A DNA stretch of 33,034 bases from Parcubacteria group bacterium GW2011_GWD2_42_14 (GCA_000998045.1 LCCS01000006.1:1-33034); one strand, 5' to 3'; positions 8,898-17,927 are shown, counted from the first letter of the stretch. Notes: a model not told the origin generated them from the sequence alone. Numbers and translations are program-made.

Positions 8898-10106
8898 ATG
8901 AGAGTTTCTGATATAGCAAAACTTTCAACACGAATGTTCAAAACGAACCCGGCTCGCACATGGCTTACTATCTTGGGCATGGGCGTGGGAACGGGGGCTG
9001 TGGTGACTTTGGTAGGCCTTGGTTTTGGTTTGCAGAATATTATCTTGGAGCAGATTGTCCTTGGAGATACATTGCGTTCACTCAACATTACACCACCACC
9101 GGCACGTTCAGTCACCCTGAACCCAAAGACCGTACAAGGTTTTCTTGAGATAGAGCGTGTGCAAGATGCTGCTCCTCTTGCGAGTTTTGCAGCGCTCATT
9201 ACCTTTGATGGACTTACGGGAAATACTTTCCTCCAAGGTGCGAATCCAAACTATTTTAGATTTACAGGATCAAAGGAGATTGCAGGACGCCTTTTTTCTG
9301 AAGAAGACCCAGAAGCGGACAGAGGAAGTGTTATTTTAACGAGCGCGATGTTGAAACTGTTTGAAGTTGAAGACCCAGAATCAGCACTGGGGAAACAGGT
9401 ATCGTTTCGTGTATTCGTACCCTCATCAGATGGAGGTGAAGCGGTAGAAATGGAGTTAAAAAAACGCTACACCGTTGTCGGGATAAGTAGTGAGGAGAGT
9501 CGCCCAGGTGCGATGTTACTCCTCGATGAGCTGGCAAGCCAGATAGTGATAGAGGAGTATGAGCGTGTGCAGGTATTGGTAGACAATGCAGAGTTTCTTG
9601 ATCCGGTGACGGAAGCAATAGTGGCGCAGGGCTTTGGGGTGACTGCTCTTTCCAAAACGGTGGAACAAGCAAAAAAAATCTTTCAAGGTATTCAGGCAGT
9701 ACTTGCAGTATTTGGAGGTATCGCCCTTGTGGTATCAGCTATTGGTATGTTTAACACAATGACAGTTACCTTGCTCGAGCGCACCGGTGAAATCGGTATT
9801 ATGCGTACCTTGGGTGCAAGTTCAAAGGATATTAAAATACTCTTTATCTCTGAGGCAGTGGTAGTGGGTTTTTTGGGAGGAGTAGTAGGAATAGGTATAG
9901 GTGTTGGTATTGGTTTTACAGTAAATACGATGGTAAACATAGCAGCATCAAACTTTGGAGGTAAGTCCGTAGCACTCTTCGCATACCCAATGGTGTTTAT
10001 CCTCTTTATTGCAGGATTTTCTGCCGTGGTTGGGTTTTTGACTGGAGTCTTTCCTGCGACACGCGCTGCGGCGTTGAATCCACTTGACGCGATGCGTTAC
10101 AAATAG
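8898..10106 (+). CDS. ABC transporter permease, MacB/FtsX family
   Basis: The 402-residue protein has the MacB_PCD/FtsX layout. It starts with a cytoplasmic start and TM1 (about residues 18-50, RTWLTILGMGVGTGAVVTLVGLGFGL). A ~200-residue extracytoplasmic domain follows (~51-265, with LQGANPNYFRFTG and FSEEDPEADRGSVILTSAM). The C-terminal FtsX core has three membrane helices (about 268-292, 320-345 and 360-388) and the conserved ERTGEIGIMRTLGASSKDI cytoplasmic loop. The tail FPATRAAALNPLDAMRYK is typical of the family. It should form a dimer with the ATPase encoded upstream, and it probably moves or releases a lipoprotein, peptide or other envelope substrate (inferred from family). The 127-bp palindromic element begins immediately after its stop codon. 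Confidence 0.93.
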   Translation: MRVSDIAKLSTRMFKTNPARTWLTILGMGVGTGAVVTLVGLGFGLQNIILEQIVLGDTLRSLNITPPPARSVTLNPKTVQGFLEIERVQDAAPLASFAALITFDGLTGNTFLQGANPNYFRFTGSKEIAGRLFSEEDPEADRGSVILTSAMLKLFEVEDPESALGKQVSFRVFVPSSDGGEAVEMELKKRYTVVGISSEESRPGAMLLLDELASQIVIEEYERVQVLVDNAEFLDPVTEAIVAQGFGVTALSKTVEQAKKIFQGIQAVLAVFGGIALVVSAIGMFNTMTVTLLERTGEIGIMRTLGASSKDIKILFISEAVVVGFLGGVVGIGIGVGIGFTVNTMVNIAASNFGGKSVALFAYPMVFILFIAGFSAVVGFLTGVFPATRAAALNPLDAMRYK

Positions 10107-10233
10107 ACAGAACTTACGCAAACGGCGCATTTCGTTGTCAAACTTCAGAAAATGTCGTTCACTGTACGCCGTTGTACAGCTCACTCCATTTTCTTCGTTT
10201 TCCTAGAACTGCATCCGTTTGCGTAAGTTCTGT
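10107..10233. mobile_element. MITE-like palindromic element A
   Basis: The 19-bp perfect terminal inverted repeat ACAGAACTTACGCAAACGG (10107-10125) matches the complement at 10215-10233. Inside is a nested stem with TTCACTGTAC facing GTACAGCTCAC. The right inner segment (10194-10213) is repeated in inverted form in element D (12267-12286). The element touches the permease stop codon on its left and encodes nothing, so it looks like a non-autonomous element that could also act as a strong RNA hairpin. Confidence 0.75.
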
Positions 10234-10250
10234 AAAATAAGTACAAAGTC

Positions 10251-10259
10251 TTATCCACA
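10251..10259 (+). promoter_or_regulatory. Isolated DnaA-box-like site
   Basis: TTATCCACA matches the bacterial DnaA box consensus TTATNCACA exactly. It is a single copy between element A and the promoter of the gene at 10310, so it may be chance. Confidence 0.3.
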
Positions 10260-10290
10260 TAAATAGCACCTGTTCCTCCCACAGTTAGTA

Positions 10291-10296
10291 TATACT
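10291..10296 (+). promoter_or_regulatory. Candidate -10 box (TATACT) for the gene at 10310
   Basis: TATACT lies 13 nt before the ATG at 10310, which predicts a very short leader with no Shine-Dalgarno motif. Confidence 0.4.
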
Positions 10297-10309
10297 TAGC
10301 TTAATAGGT

Positions 10310-12178
10310 ATGTTTAATCCAGACCATCATATGCATAAGATTGGAATAGGTAAATTTGCAGTTATTGCGTCACTTTCGATTTTTGCTGTATTTCTACTCA
10401 CTGCTTTTATAGATGTCCAAAACACTGGTACACATAGTGTGCAAGCCACGTCCACCGCTACCACGACCGTTACGGTATTGAACACCCCTCCAGCGTGGAC
10501 AGTAACGGCGTATGAATACTTTGCTTCTGCAACTTCTACCCCCACCAACTCAGGAAGCACGACTGTATGGACTGCTACAGCGACAGACAGCAACGGAGAA
10601 AACTACTACCTACTTATTTGTAAAGCAAGTAGTACCCCAACCCCAACTCCCAGTGGTGCACCGGTATGTGGAGGTGGCTCGACTAATCAATGGGCTGTTT
10701 CCGCCTCGACGGTAAGCGGTGCGGCTGCCCAAGTATCTACGACCACGGCGGAATCATGGGCAGAATCGAATGACTGGTATGCCTATATTTGTGACAACAA
10801 CGCAGGAAGTCCGCGATGTAATGCAGCCATGTATAACGGTCTTCATGAGCCTTGGGCTGCCACAGCTACCTCCTCACCTTTCGTTGTAAACCATAGACCT
10901 ACCTTTACGCTTGCTGCTGATGATTCACCGACACTTCCAGGGGCGACTACGACATGGACGACAACTTCAGATGACGCCGATACACTCGGTGGCGACGACA
11001 CGATGCAACTACACGTCTGTAAGGCACAAGACTTTGATGCTACCATTCCAGCTTGTGGGGCGGGAGGATTTTGGGCAAGCTCGACATTTGTGGCCTCAAA
11101 CGTCTCAGCTGAGGGGTACATCACCCCACCGGCACAGGACAAAGATCATGCGGCCTATGTATACATTGTTGATGACTACAAGCATCCTGCGATAGGAGCT
11201 ACGCAAGGTTCAAACACGCTTTTGACTGTGGGTAATGCAACTCCAGTTGTGGTCTACGATAGTCTTTCAGTATTTGATGTATTTGGTTCTACTACTCCAG
11301 AAGATTACACCCTTGCGTTAACTACTGAAGAAGGCCAAACGGACAACTTCGTTGTACAGTTTGAGGTCCTCGACGACAACAGTTGTGAAGCTGATGGTGG
11401 TGGTGATGAGATTTCAGATGTAGATATAAACATATATCGCTCTGGAAAAGGAGGAATAGATGGTCTCGGATGTGATGCCTCAGGTGAATATGATGCTAAT
11501 GACTGCTACACCCACACGAATTCATTCTTCACCCCAACCTGCTACCAAGTACCTGGAGACTGTTCCGGTCCCGCACAGTCGACTGTTCAATGGGAGTGTA
11601 CATTTTCACTGTGGTATATTGCTGACCCCACAGACGTTGGAAGTGAATACGTATCAGAACACTGGACAGGAGCGTCACGCGCGACCGATGATGATTCAGC
11701 AGTGTCAGCGTATGGTACAAGCTCAGTTACTTCTGAAATGACACAGTTCCTATCTTTCAGGGCTACTGGTACACCTATCGCCTATGGTTCGCTTGAGCCA
11801 GGGCAAAACAACCCAACACACGTAGGTTCTACGACAGTGTATGCGACAGGAAACACTGGACTTGACGAGTACCTTTCAGGTGATGCAATGTGTGTGTCAT
11901 TCCCAACATGTTCTGGACTTGCAACCAACACTATCTATGTGCCGTACCAGCACTACTCTCTCGCAAGCGCGACAGCATATGGTGCTGGAACAGAACTCTC
12001 TACAAGTACTGCACCGACATGGGTTGATGTAGTTATTCCAAAAACAACAGCAACTTCATCACCTGCAGAAGATGCTACCTATTGGGCGATAGCAGTACCG
12101 TCGTCTATCACCTTTGCTGGAGACTATATTGGACGTAACTATATTGATGCGGTCGTTTCTCCGAGCGCAGCTTGGTAA
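10310..12178 (+). CDS. Large secreted repeat protein, C-terminus shared with the first CDS
   Basis: The 622-residue product has an N-terminal hydrophobic segment (about residues 14-33, GKFAVIASLSIFAVFLLTAFI); an alternative start is the in-frame ATG seven codons in. The mature part is rich in Thr, Ser and Asp. It has two related Ig-like units that start NTPPAWTVTAYEYFASATSTP and NHRPTFTLAADDSPTLPGATT. Each contains a ...LICKA/LHVCKA... strand and a second Cys. The C-terminal ~270 residues (from VVVYDSLSV) match the end of the DUF2341 protein at the left edge: a Cys-rich block, YIADPTDVGSEYVSEHW, then AYGSLEPGQN and YWAIAVPSS...GRNYIDAV. It is probably a surface or secreted adhesin-like protein. 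A good terminator follows. Confidence 0.85.
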   Translation: MFNPDHHMHKIGIGKFAVIASLSIFAVFLLTAFIDVQNTGTHSVQATSTATTTVTVLNTPPAWTVTAYEYFASATSTPTNSGSTTVWTATATDSNGENYYLLICKASSTPTPTPSGAPVCGGGSTNQWAVSASTVSGAAAQVSTTTAESWAESNDWYAYICDNNAGSPRCNAAMYNGLHEPWAATATSSPFVVNHRPTFTLAADDSPTLPGATTTWTTTSDDADTLGGDDTMQLHVCKAQDFDATIPACGAGGFWASSTFVASNVSAEGYITPPAQDKDHAAYVYIVDDYKHPAIGATQGSNTLLTVGNATPVVVYDSLSVFDVFGSTTPEDYTLALTTEEGQTDNFVVQFEVLDDNSCEADGGGDEISDVDINIYRSGKGGIDGLGCDASGEYDANDCYTHTNSFFTPTCYQVPGDCSGPAQSTVQWECTFSLWYIADPTDVGSEYVSEHWTGASRATDDDSAVSAYGTSSVTSEMTQFLSFRATGTPIAYGSLEPGQNNPTHVGSTTVYATGNTGLDEYLSGDAMCVSFPTCSGLATNTIYVPYQHYSLASATAYGAGTELSTSTAPTWVDVVIPKTTATSSPAEDATYWAIAVPSSITFAGDYIGRNYIDAVVSPSAAW

Positions 12179-12206
12179 AATTGACATATTTTACATTTGT
12201 TTTAAA

Positions 12207-12235
12207 AAAAGACCCTTCAAAGGGTCTTTTTACTT
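12207..12235 (+). terminator. Rho-independent terminator after the 10310 gene
   Basis: AAAAGACCCT (12207-12216) and AGGGTCTTTT (12221-12230) form a 10-bp perfect stem with a 4-nt loop, with a T-rich 3' side. It lies 29 bp after the stop codon. Confidence 0.85.
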
Positions 12236-12250
12236 ATTGACATATACTAG

Positions 12251-12422
12251 GACCTCCACAGACGTATGCAGTTCTAGGAAAACGAACAAAATGTTGTGAG
12301 CTGTACACGTCGTACTGTGAACAACATTTTGCGTAGGGCAACGATGAAATGAGCCATGTTTTCAAGGAGTGCAACGACTATGAAAACAGGAATGCCCTTG
12401 TGGTGCGTCGTCTGTGGAGGTC
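12251..12422. mobile_element. MITE-like palindromic element D
   Basis: The 14-bp perfect terminal inverted repeat GACCTCCACAGACG (12251-12264) matches CGTCTGTGGAGGTC (12409-12422). The ends differ from elements A-C but the interior does not. A 20-nt module (12267-12286) is the inverse of part of A. A 28-nt module (12359-12386) is the exact inverse of 27199-27226 in element C. The centre carries the same nested ACAT/ATGT-GTAC stem type. It occupies most of the 376-bp gap between two genes. The remainder (12423-12554) shows nothing clear apart from the leader of the next gene. Confidence 0.75.
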
Positions 12423-12554
12423 ATAGCTTATACTACCCACAAGTTGTGCCCAAATACAAGTATCATATTTCCTGATTTATAGCTACAATAGGTACTGAGG
12501 CGTAGCCTTGTATTTCGTAGTAAAGAAAGGGAAAGTAACAAACGAAAGCTTCTC

Positions 12555-13637
12555 ATGTATAAGCGGTTTTTAATACTTGCGGTATTGTTTATATTCATAA
12601 CTGATGCGAGTGTCGCGTTAGCTGGTTTTGGTATTACTCCTCCATACGTACGCAATGACAAACTCACCCAGGGGTCTACCTTCACACAGGAAATTATTCT
12701 TGTACGTGGTGACCCTGTTGAAGACTTGAAGGCAGAGATTACGATAAATGTTCCAGGTATTGAGGAGTGGATCTCGATAGATCGTGGGAATGAGTTTCTT
12801 CTTCCTGCAGGTGAAAAACAAGTACCTATGCGTGTCACCGTCTCTGTTCCTCAAAACGCTGCGTATGAAAGATATAAAGGAAGTATTCGTATACGTACAC
12901 TATCTCCAGACCCTGCGAGTGGAGTATCTATTGCTCTCGGTGCACAAATAGATGTAGACATACGGGTCGTTGATGAGATACGAGACTTTGAGGTAAAGCG
13001 CGTACAAATAAGTGAAACAGAAGAGCCGCGACGTTTTTGGTGGTTTGAATTCCCTGGAAAAATTCAATTTTCTATGGGTATAGAAAACACTGGTAACGCT
13101 CCTACAGCACCTTCGAGAGTACAGCTTGATATTTATGATCGTCGAGGAAATGTCGTACTTGAAACGTCCTACAACGTAAACAAAATTGAAGAAGTACTGC
13201 CGTTTGAGACTCGAGATACCCAGGCGTTCATACCAACGCGCCTACCCCCAGGAGCATACCTTGTGAAGTACTCAATATTTCGATTTGAGGATGAGGTAAA
13301 ACGTTCTGGGGAGCTGACGCTGTCCGTCTTACCTCAGGGGACCTTGGCAGGATACGAAGGGTTTGGTATCGATGGGTTGTCGTTCTCTGATAAGTTGACG
13401 ATTATTATTCCAGCCGTAGTCATAGTTGTACTGGCTCTCATAAGTATGCTTGTTATCTTTATTCGAAGAAAAAATACTCGCCGGCGAAAACCGACACGGC
13501 GACTGCCTCGTGAAGAAGTGTACGAAGATGAGGATGACGATTACCCAAAGCGACCACGGCAAACAGACCCACAACCAAGAAGGGTGGTACAAGGTGCACA
13601 TGGTGTTGTTGATCTGTCTCGAAGGAATAATAGATAA
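12555..13637 (+). CDS. Membrane-anchored Ig-like exoprotein with cytoplasmic tail
   Basis: This 360-residue protein has a signal peptide (about residues 4-23, RFLILAVLFIFITDASVALAG). The start of the mature part, GFGITPPYV...LTQGSTFTQEIILVRGD, resembles the opening beta-sandwich of DUF916/COG1470-like surface proteins. Two beta domains follow (about 24-145 and 150-275, the second with IENTGNAPTAPSRVQLDIYD). A single membrane helix lies at about 286-308 (LTIIIPAVVIVVLALISMLVIFI). The cytoplasmic tail of about 50 residues is strongly charged (RRKNTRRRKPTRRLP, then EDEDDDYPKRPR). The orientation is therefore outside-TM-inside. It starts a likely operon with the dockerin protein 17 bp downstream, so it may be part of the same surface assembly (inference). 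Confidence 0.8.
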   Translation: MYKRFLILAVLFIFITDASVALAGFGITPPYVRNDKLTQGSTFTQEIILVRGDPVEDLKAEITINVPGIEEWISIDRGNEFLLPAGEKQVPMRVTVSVPQNAAYERYKGSIRIRTLSPDPASGVSIALGAQIDVDIRVVDEIRDFEVKRVQISETEEPRRFWWFEFPGKIQFSMGIENTGNAPTAPSRVQLDIYDRRGNVVLETSYNVNKIEEVLPFETRDTQAFIPTRLPPGAYLVKYSIFRFEDEVKRSGELTLSVLPQGTLAGYEGFGIDGLSFSDKLTIIIPAVVIVVLALISMLVIFIRRKNTRRRKPTRRLPREEVYEDEDDDYPKRPRQTDPQPRRVVQGAHGVVDLSRRNNR

Positions 13638-13654
13638 TACAGGTCTTATGATGT

Positions 13655-14851
13655 ATGTATGATACCTTGCATGTCAATTCAAGATGGTTTGTTCAAATAT
13701 CTTTGGTCCTGTCCTTCTATCTGTTTGTGTTTTTCTACATAGGTGCACGTACCGACAGTGCACAAGCTCAGTACATAGCTACGACAACCGTATCACTTAC
13801 AGTTTGTGGGGATTCTATTGTTGCTCCATCTGAGTTTTGTGATGATGGTACAAATTCAGGACTGTATGCTTTTTCGATAGCGACTCGTAACTGTAGTTCG
13901 TGTATTGCGTGGGGCCAGTACTGTGGTGATGGCGTTATTCAACCTTTTGAAGGGGAAGAGTGTGATGATGGAAACAATACTGCAGGAGACTATTGCGATG
14001 TGTCATGTCAGAACGAAAGCGATCCAGTGACGGAAGGTGGCGGTGGCGGAAGCGGAGGCTCTGGTGGTGGTGGTGGACGAGGGACCCCAGGTGACGATGG
14101 TATCCCCGATGCCTCAGTAGATGGGGGCATAGAATACCTCGGTGAGACTAATCTCAATATCGCTGGGCGTGCGTACCCAGGAGCGACTATTACCGTTCTC
14201 AGAGATGGCGAAGTAGAGCGAGTGGTTGAGGCAGATTCATCGGCAAACTTTACCTTTTCACTAACCGAACAAACTCCGGGAATTACCACGTTGGGCTTTT
14301 GGGCTGCAGACAGAGCAGGGCGACGATCAATAACGTACGCCGCAACATTTCAAGTGGTACAAAATGCAGTGACGACGCTTTCTGGAATTTTGATACCCCC
14401 TACGCTCACGGTAACTCCTGAGAAAGCTCCTCAAGGGACCGCCATATCCTTTGCTGGGAGCGCGTTACCTTCCACAAAGGTGCAGGCATACGTGGATAAG
14501 GCTGACAAACCTGAAGAAACACTTGCTTCAACTAACGGAGAATGGACTATTTCATACGATACCACAAAGCTGACTAACGAGGCATTTCACACAGTGAAGG
14601 CAAACTATATAGATGAAGATAATATACAGTTAAAAAGCGGGTACAGTTTAATTACAAACTTTTACGTGGGGACACGTGATGTAGGTACGGGTCTTACCGC
14701 GGACTTAAACAACGATGGTGTCGTAAATCTCACAGACTTTTCGATACTCTTGTTTAACTGGAACACTACAAACGCGGTAGCTGATATAAACAAAGATGGA
14801 AGTGTGTCGCTACCGGACTTTTCGATATTACTCTTCTACTGGACGGGATAA
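13655..14851 (+). CDS. Secreted protein with Cys-rich DUF4215-like repeat and C-terminal dockerin
   Basis: The 398-residue protein has an N-terminal hydrophobic signal (about residues 14-30) and a Cys-rich region. That region includes CGDGVIQPFEGEECDDGNN (~90-108), the hallmark of the DUF4215/Myxococcus Cys-rich repeat. A Gly-rich linker follows (~128-142, GGGGGSGGSGGGGGRG), then two bacterial Ig-like units with RAYPGATITVLRDG and SALPSTKVQAYVD motifs. The end (350-398) is a type I dockerin: two Ca-binding F-hand repeats DLNNDGVVNLTDFSILL and DINKDGSVSLPDFSILL. Dockerins bind cohesin domains, and cohesin-like proteins are encoded by the next two genes. It starts 17 bp after the preceding stop codon, so it is probably in the same transcript. 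Confidence 0.9.
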   Translation: MYDTLHVNSRWFVQISLVLSFYLFVFFYIGARTDSAQAQYIATTTVSLTVCGDSIVAPSEFCDDGTNSGLYAFSIATRNCSSCIAWGQYCGDGVIQPFEGEECDDGNNTAGDYCDVSCQNESDPVTEGGGGGSGGSGGGGGRGTPGDDGIPDASVDGGIEYLGETNLNIAGRAYPGATITVLRDGEVERVVEADSSANFTFSLTEQTPGITTLGFWAADRAGRRSITYAATFQVVQNAVTTLSGILIPPTLTVTPEKAPQGTAISFAGSALPSTKVQAYVDKADKPEETLASTNGEWTISYDTTKLTNEAFHTVKANYIDEDNIQLKSGYSLITNFYVGTRDVGTGLTADLNNDGVVNLTDFSILLFNWNTTNAVADINKDGSVSLPDFSILLFYWTG

Positions 14852-14862
14852 GCGAGTTTTAA

Positions 14863-14956
14863 GTTAAATGTTGAAAGTTAAAAGTTCTTAAAGTTAAAAG
14901 TCCTGTTCGCCTTTGGCGAACAGGCAAGGCAGGTTCGTTAACTTTCAACATTTAAC
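14863..14956. repeat. Palindromic intergenic element with nested hairpin
   Basis: The outer arms are a perfect 19-bp inverted repeat (GTTAAATGTTGAAAGTTAA at 14863-14881 and its complement at 14938-14956). Inside is a second 10-bp stem, CCTGTTCGCC-TTT-GGCGAACAGG (14902-14924). AAGTTAAAAGT direct repeats surround it. It lies between the dockerin gene and the cohesin gene, and may terminate transcription of the former, although no clean T-tract follows. Confidence 0.75.
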
Positions 14957-14981
14957 ATGCAACTTTTAACTTGTTATACGG

Positions 14982-14987
14982 TATACT
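14982..14987 (+). promoter_or_regulatory. Candidate -10 box (TATACT), leaderless start at 14994
   Basis: TATACT ends 6 nt before the ATG, so the normal transcription start would be at or next to the A of the start codon. No Shine-Dalgarno motif could fit in a leader. Confidence 0.55.
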
Positions 14988-14993
14988 ATACAC

Positions 14994-16034
14994 ATGCAAA
15001 GGCTATGTTATATAAGCTTATTTTTGGTAGCTGGATGTATCGGTGTGTTCCCTTACACCACGTATGCAGTTCAAATTTTTCTTGATACTACAGAAAATAC
15101 CCACAATCTATCAGATACATTTTATATACCAGTTCGCATAGATACACAGGGAGAATGTATCAACGCAGTGACCGTTGAAGTTGCCTACAATCCGGACGAA
15201 ATTTCAATACAGGACGTGAGTACTGGTGAATCAGTGCTGACCTTGTGGACTCAGTTTCCTCTTATTCAGAAAAATGAGGGAAAAGAATTAGGACAAGTCC
15301 TCTTTGAGGGCGGTATCCCAGGTGGCTATTGTGGCAGAGTGATAGGTGACCCTGGTCAAACAAACATTCTTGCAAAACTAGTTGTGACAGGAGTGCGACA
15401 ACAAGAATTCGCAACAGATACAAGTAAGGTATCACAAGTTGTTCTTGGTCCAGCAACAAAAGCGTACCTGCATGATGGATCAGGAACAGAAGCACCGCTT
15501 ACCTTGGCAGGAAGTACACTCGTTCTCACCTACTCAAGCTCAAGCCCCAACAATTTATGGCTTTCTGATGTGAAACAAGATGTGATCGCTCCTGAATTGT
15601 TTGAGATAACGTTGGTAGAAGGTCCTTCAGTTGGAAGCAACAAACATTACATTGCATTTAATACCACCGACAAACAAAGCGGTGTTGACCACTATGAAGT
15701 ATTAGAGACTGACCCAGACCGTTTTGGATTTCTAACATGGACCCCAAGAGAATCGTACTGGGTGATTGCATCGAGTCCGTATGAGCTCCGAGACCAAAAC
15801 TTGCACTCGAAAATTCTTGTGAAGGCTGTAGATAAAAACGGTAACGAACGAATCGTAACCTACACACCACCAATGTCACCGTTTGTAGTGTTGACGCAAT
15901 CGTACACAGCGCTACTCCTCGTAGGAGTACTGGTGTTTATTGTTTTCTTAGTGCTCTACAAAACAATCCGAAGAAAGAGACGTAATGACGTGCTTAAGAA
16001 TTCCGCTATTATTGAGGATGACCATGGTCAATAA
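14994..16034 (+). CDS. Membrane-anchored cohesin-like domain protein
   Basis: The 346-residue protein has a signal segment (about residues 4-25). A cohesin-like beta-sandwich follows (about 27-180): FYIPVRIDTQGECINAVTVEVAYNPDEISIQDV is the usual opening, and GQVLFEGGIPGGYCG and LHDGSGTEAPLTL match later strands. The next ~100 residues form another beta domain (KQSGVDHYEVLE, VKAVDKNGNER) typical of these proteins. A membrane helix at about 304-322 (LLLVGVLVFIVFLVLYKTI) is followed by a basic stretch and a short cytoplasmic tail. It is therefore a cell-surface cohesin display protein, predicted to bind the dockerin proteins encoded nearby. The next gene starts inside its last codons, indicating translational coupling. 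Confidence 0.88.
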   Translation: MQRLCYISLFLVAGCIGVFPYTTYAVQIFLDTTENTHNLSDTFYIPVRIDTQGECINAVTVEVAYNPDEISIQDVSTGESVLTLWTQFPLIQKNEGKELGQVLFEGGIPGGYCGRVIGDPGQTNILAKLVVTGVRQQEFATDTSKVSQVVLGPATKAYLHDGSGTEAPLTLAGSTLVLTYSSSSPNNLWLSDVKQDVIAPELFEITLVEGPSVGSNKHYIAFNTTDKQSGVDHYEVLETDPDRFGFLTWTPRESYWVIASSPYELRDQNLHSKILVKAVDKNGNERIVTYTPPMSPFVVLTQSYTALLLVGVLVFIVFLVLYKTIRRKRRNDVLKNSAIIEDDHGQ

Positions 16035-17901
16035 AATAGAATTTAAGGTTGTATTGAACGCTTTGGGGATACTCGCATTATTCCTATGGATAGGATTGCC
16101 TGCGGTACTTCTTGCCGACAATGCTTCTCTTTCTATTGTCCCCGCTACTCACGTGTACCCTGTCAGTGAGCCATTTACGATTGAGGTACGTGTTGATACA
16201 GGTGGTGCTATTATTGGGACAACGGATGCTACTATTGCATATGATCCACAAGATGTTTCCTATGTATCGGTATCTGGAGAGGGCTCGGTTTTTAGTCGTA
16301 TATCAGCGGACTCTGACAGTAACTATGGGAAAGTAAGTATCTCCGGCTTTATTGAGCGGGGGAAAGAAGGGTTTAATGGTAGCAACGGACTAGTCGCACG
16401 GTTGACCTTTGTCCCTCTTCGTAATGTGGAAACGCAATTTCACTTTGCGAGTGGAAGTGCGACACCGCCTATAGCACTCGGTGCCTCAGTTGCAGATTTG
16501 GCAAATATCCTCTCAGGACTACATGTAGCAAACTACACCTTTATTCCAAAAGAATCAGCAGTAGCGGGAGTTCCTTTCGCTTCTGCACAAGAAACTTTTG
16601 AAATAACACCACTCCCTATTCCTTATACAGAATGGTTTGGTACGACATCCGTAAAATTAAGCTGGACCCTGCCAGATGGAGCAACGGAAATGCGAACACT
16701 GGTGAGTGAAAAAAAGGATGCAACACCGACGAAGGTATACCCAACACTTCTTAACTCAGCAACACTTTCTGGTATTCCAGAGGGAAAAAATTATTTTCTA
16801 CTACAGTTTAAAATCAAGGATTCGTGGGGGTCGGTGATTACCTACCCACTCAATGTGGACGTTTCTGCGCCGAGCTTTGTACTCATACGAGAAGCGGAAC
16901 GAGAGGACGAGTTCGATCCTCGAGTGGGTTTTGTTATAGAGTCATCCGACACACTCTCAGGAATAGGAAAGTATGAGATAAGTATAGACGGTGAGGCTTC
17001 ACAAATATGGGAACGACCTGAAAACGGTATCTATAGTCCCACAGGACTGACCCCAGGTGAGCATATCCTTAGCGCCAAAGCGTATGACCTTGCAGGTAAT
17101 AGCACTTCCACTGACTTGCTCTTTCTCGTCAAATCACTCGAATCTCCCATACTAAAAAACGAAAGTGTCCCGGAGAGAGTGCTTACTGGAGATACTATTA
17201 CGATACAGGGTACATCGTATCCTGATGCAGAAGTTACTGTGTACATTTCACACAATGAGGGCGAGGCCACGGAAAAAGTTACCCCTACCGATGCAGAAGG
17301 AAATTTTACTGCTACTATCACTGAGGCAGCGAAGGCAGGAAAGTATACTTTGTGGTTTACCGTGACTGATAAACGCGGAGCCAAAAGTCCGAACTCGGTG
17401 AAGCGTTCCATAGAGGTCACTCAGCCATCTATTATCTTATTTGGATCTACAGCTGTGACGTATCTGTCTATTATCGTACCGCTCATAGGACTCATTCTGC
17501 TTTTAATGCTTACACTCTGGCTTGGCTTTACGTGGCTTCGTGGATATAGACATCGAGTACGCAAAGAAACAGGCGATGCATACCATGTTGCTCGAGAAGA
17601 ATTTAAAAAACTACGAAAGGAGCTGATAAATCAAATAGGCATGCTTGAAAAAGCAAACCAATCACGTGAGTTGACTCGAGAAGAGATGCGCATTTTTGAT
17701 GATTTATCGAAACGACTTGATGAAATCGAGCGTCATATTACCGATGAGATCGAAGATATAGAGACGGTAGATATAGAGACGGTGCAGTATGAAGAAGATC
17801 CCGTACTACGTTCACACAATATTGATGGTTCATTTGAAACGTATCGAAAAAAGGTCAAAGGTGAGCCTGTGGGTGAGGGTACACATACGGTGCGTCTATA
17901 A
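16024..17901 (+). CDS. Membrane-anchored cohesin-like protein with Ig-like domains and cytoplasmic coiled coil
   Basis: The track start at 15985 overlaps the previous gene by 50 bp. The ATG at 16024 is preferred because GAGG ends 6 nt before it and it overlaps the previous stop region by only 11 bp. The 625-residue product has a signal segment (about 8-28) and a cohesin-like domain (about 30-165; FTIEVRVDTGGAIIGTTDATIAYDPQDVSYVSV, GKVSISGFIERG). Middle beta domains follow, including an Ig-like unit (about 380-465; GDTITIQGTSYPDAEVTVYI). A membrane helix lies at about 478-505. The highly charged ~115-residue tail has a coiled coil (EEFKKLRKELINQIGMLEKANQSRELTREEMRIFDDLSKRLDEIERHI). The tail is predicted to be cytoplasmic and could link the surface complex to intracellular partners (inference). 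Confidence 0.87.
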   Translation: MVNKIEFKVVLNALGILALFLWIGLPAVLLADNASLSIVPATHVYPVSEPFTIEVRVDTGGAIIGTTDATIAYDPQDVSYVSVSGEGSVFSRISADSDSNYGKVSISGFIERGKEGFNGSNGLVARLTFVPLRNVETQFHFASGSATPPIALGASVADLANILSGLHVANYTFIPKESAVAGVPFASAQETFEITPLPIPYTEWFGTTSVKLSWTLPDGATEMRTLVSEKKDATPTKVYPTLLNSATLSGIPEGKNYFLLQFKIKDSWGSVITYPLNVDVSAPSFVLIREAEREDEFDPRVGFVIESSDTLSGIGKYEISIDGEASQIWERPENGIYSPTGLTPGEHILSAKAYDLAGNSTSTDLLFLVKSLESPILKNESVPERVLTGDTITIQGTSYPDAEVTVYISHNEGEATEKVTPTDAEGNFTATITEAAKAGKYTLWFTVTDKRGAKSPNSVKRSIEVTQPSIILFGSTAVTYLSIIVPLIGLILLLMLTLWLGFTWLRGYRHRVRKETGDAYHVAREEFKKLRKELINQIGMLEKANQSRELTREEMRIFDDLSKRLDEIERHITDEIEDIETVDIETVQYEEDPVLRSHNIDGSFETYRKKVKGEPVGEGTHTVRL

Positions 17902-17927
17902 ATTTCTACCCATTCTTCTCATAAGAG

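Noticed and set aside
15985-16023. Track start of the second cohesin gene
   Set aside because: It overlaps the previous gene by 50 bp; the ATG at 16024 has a correctly spaced GAGG.
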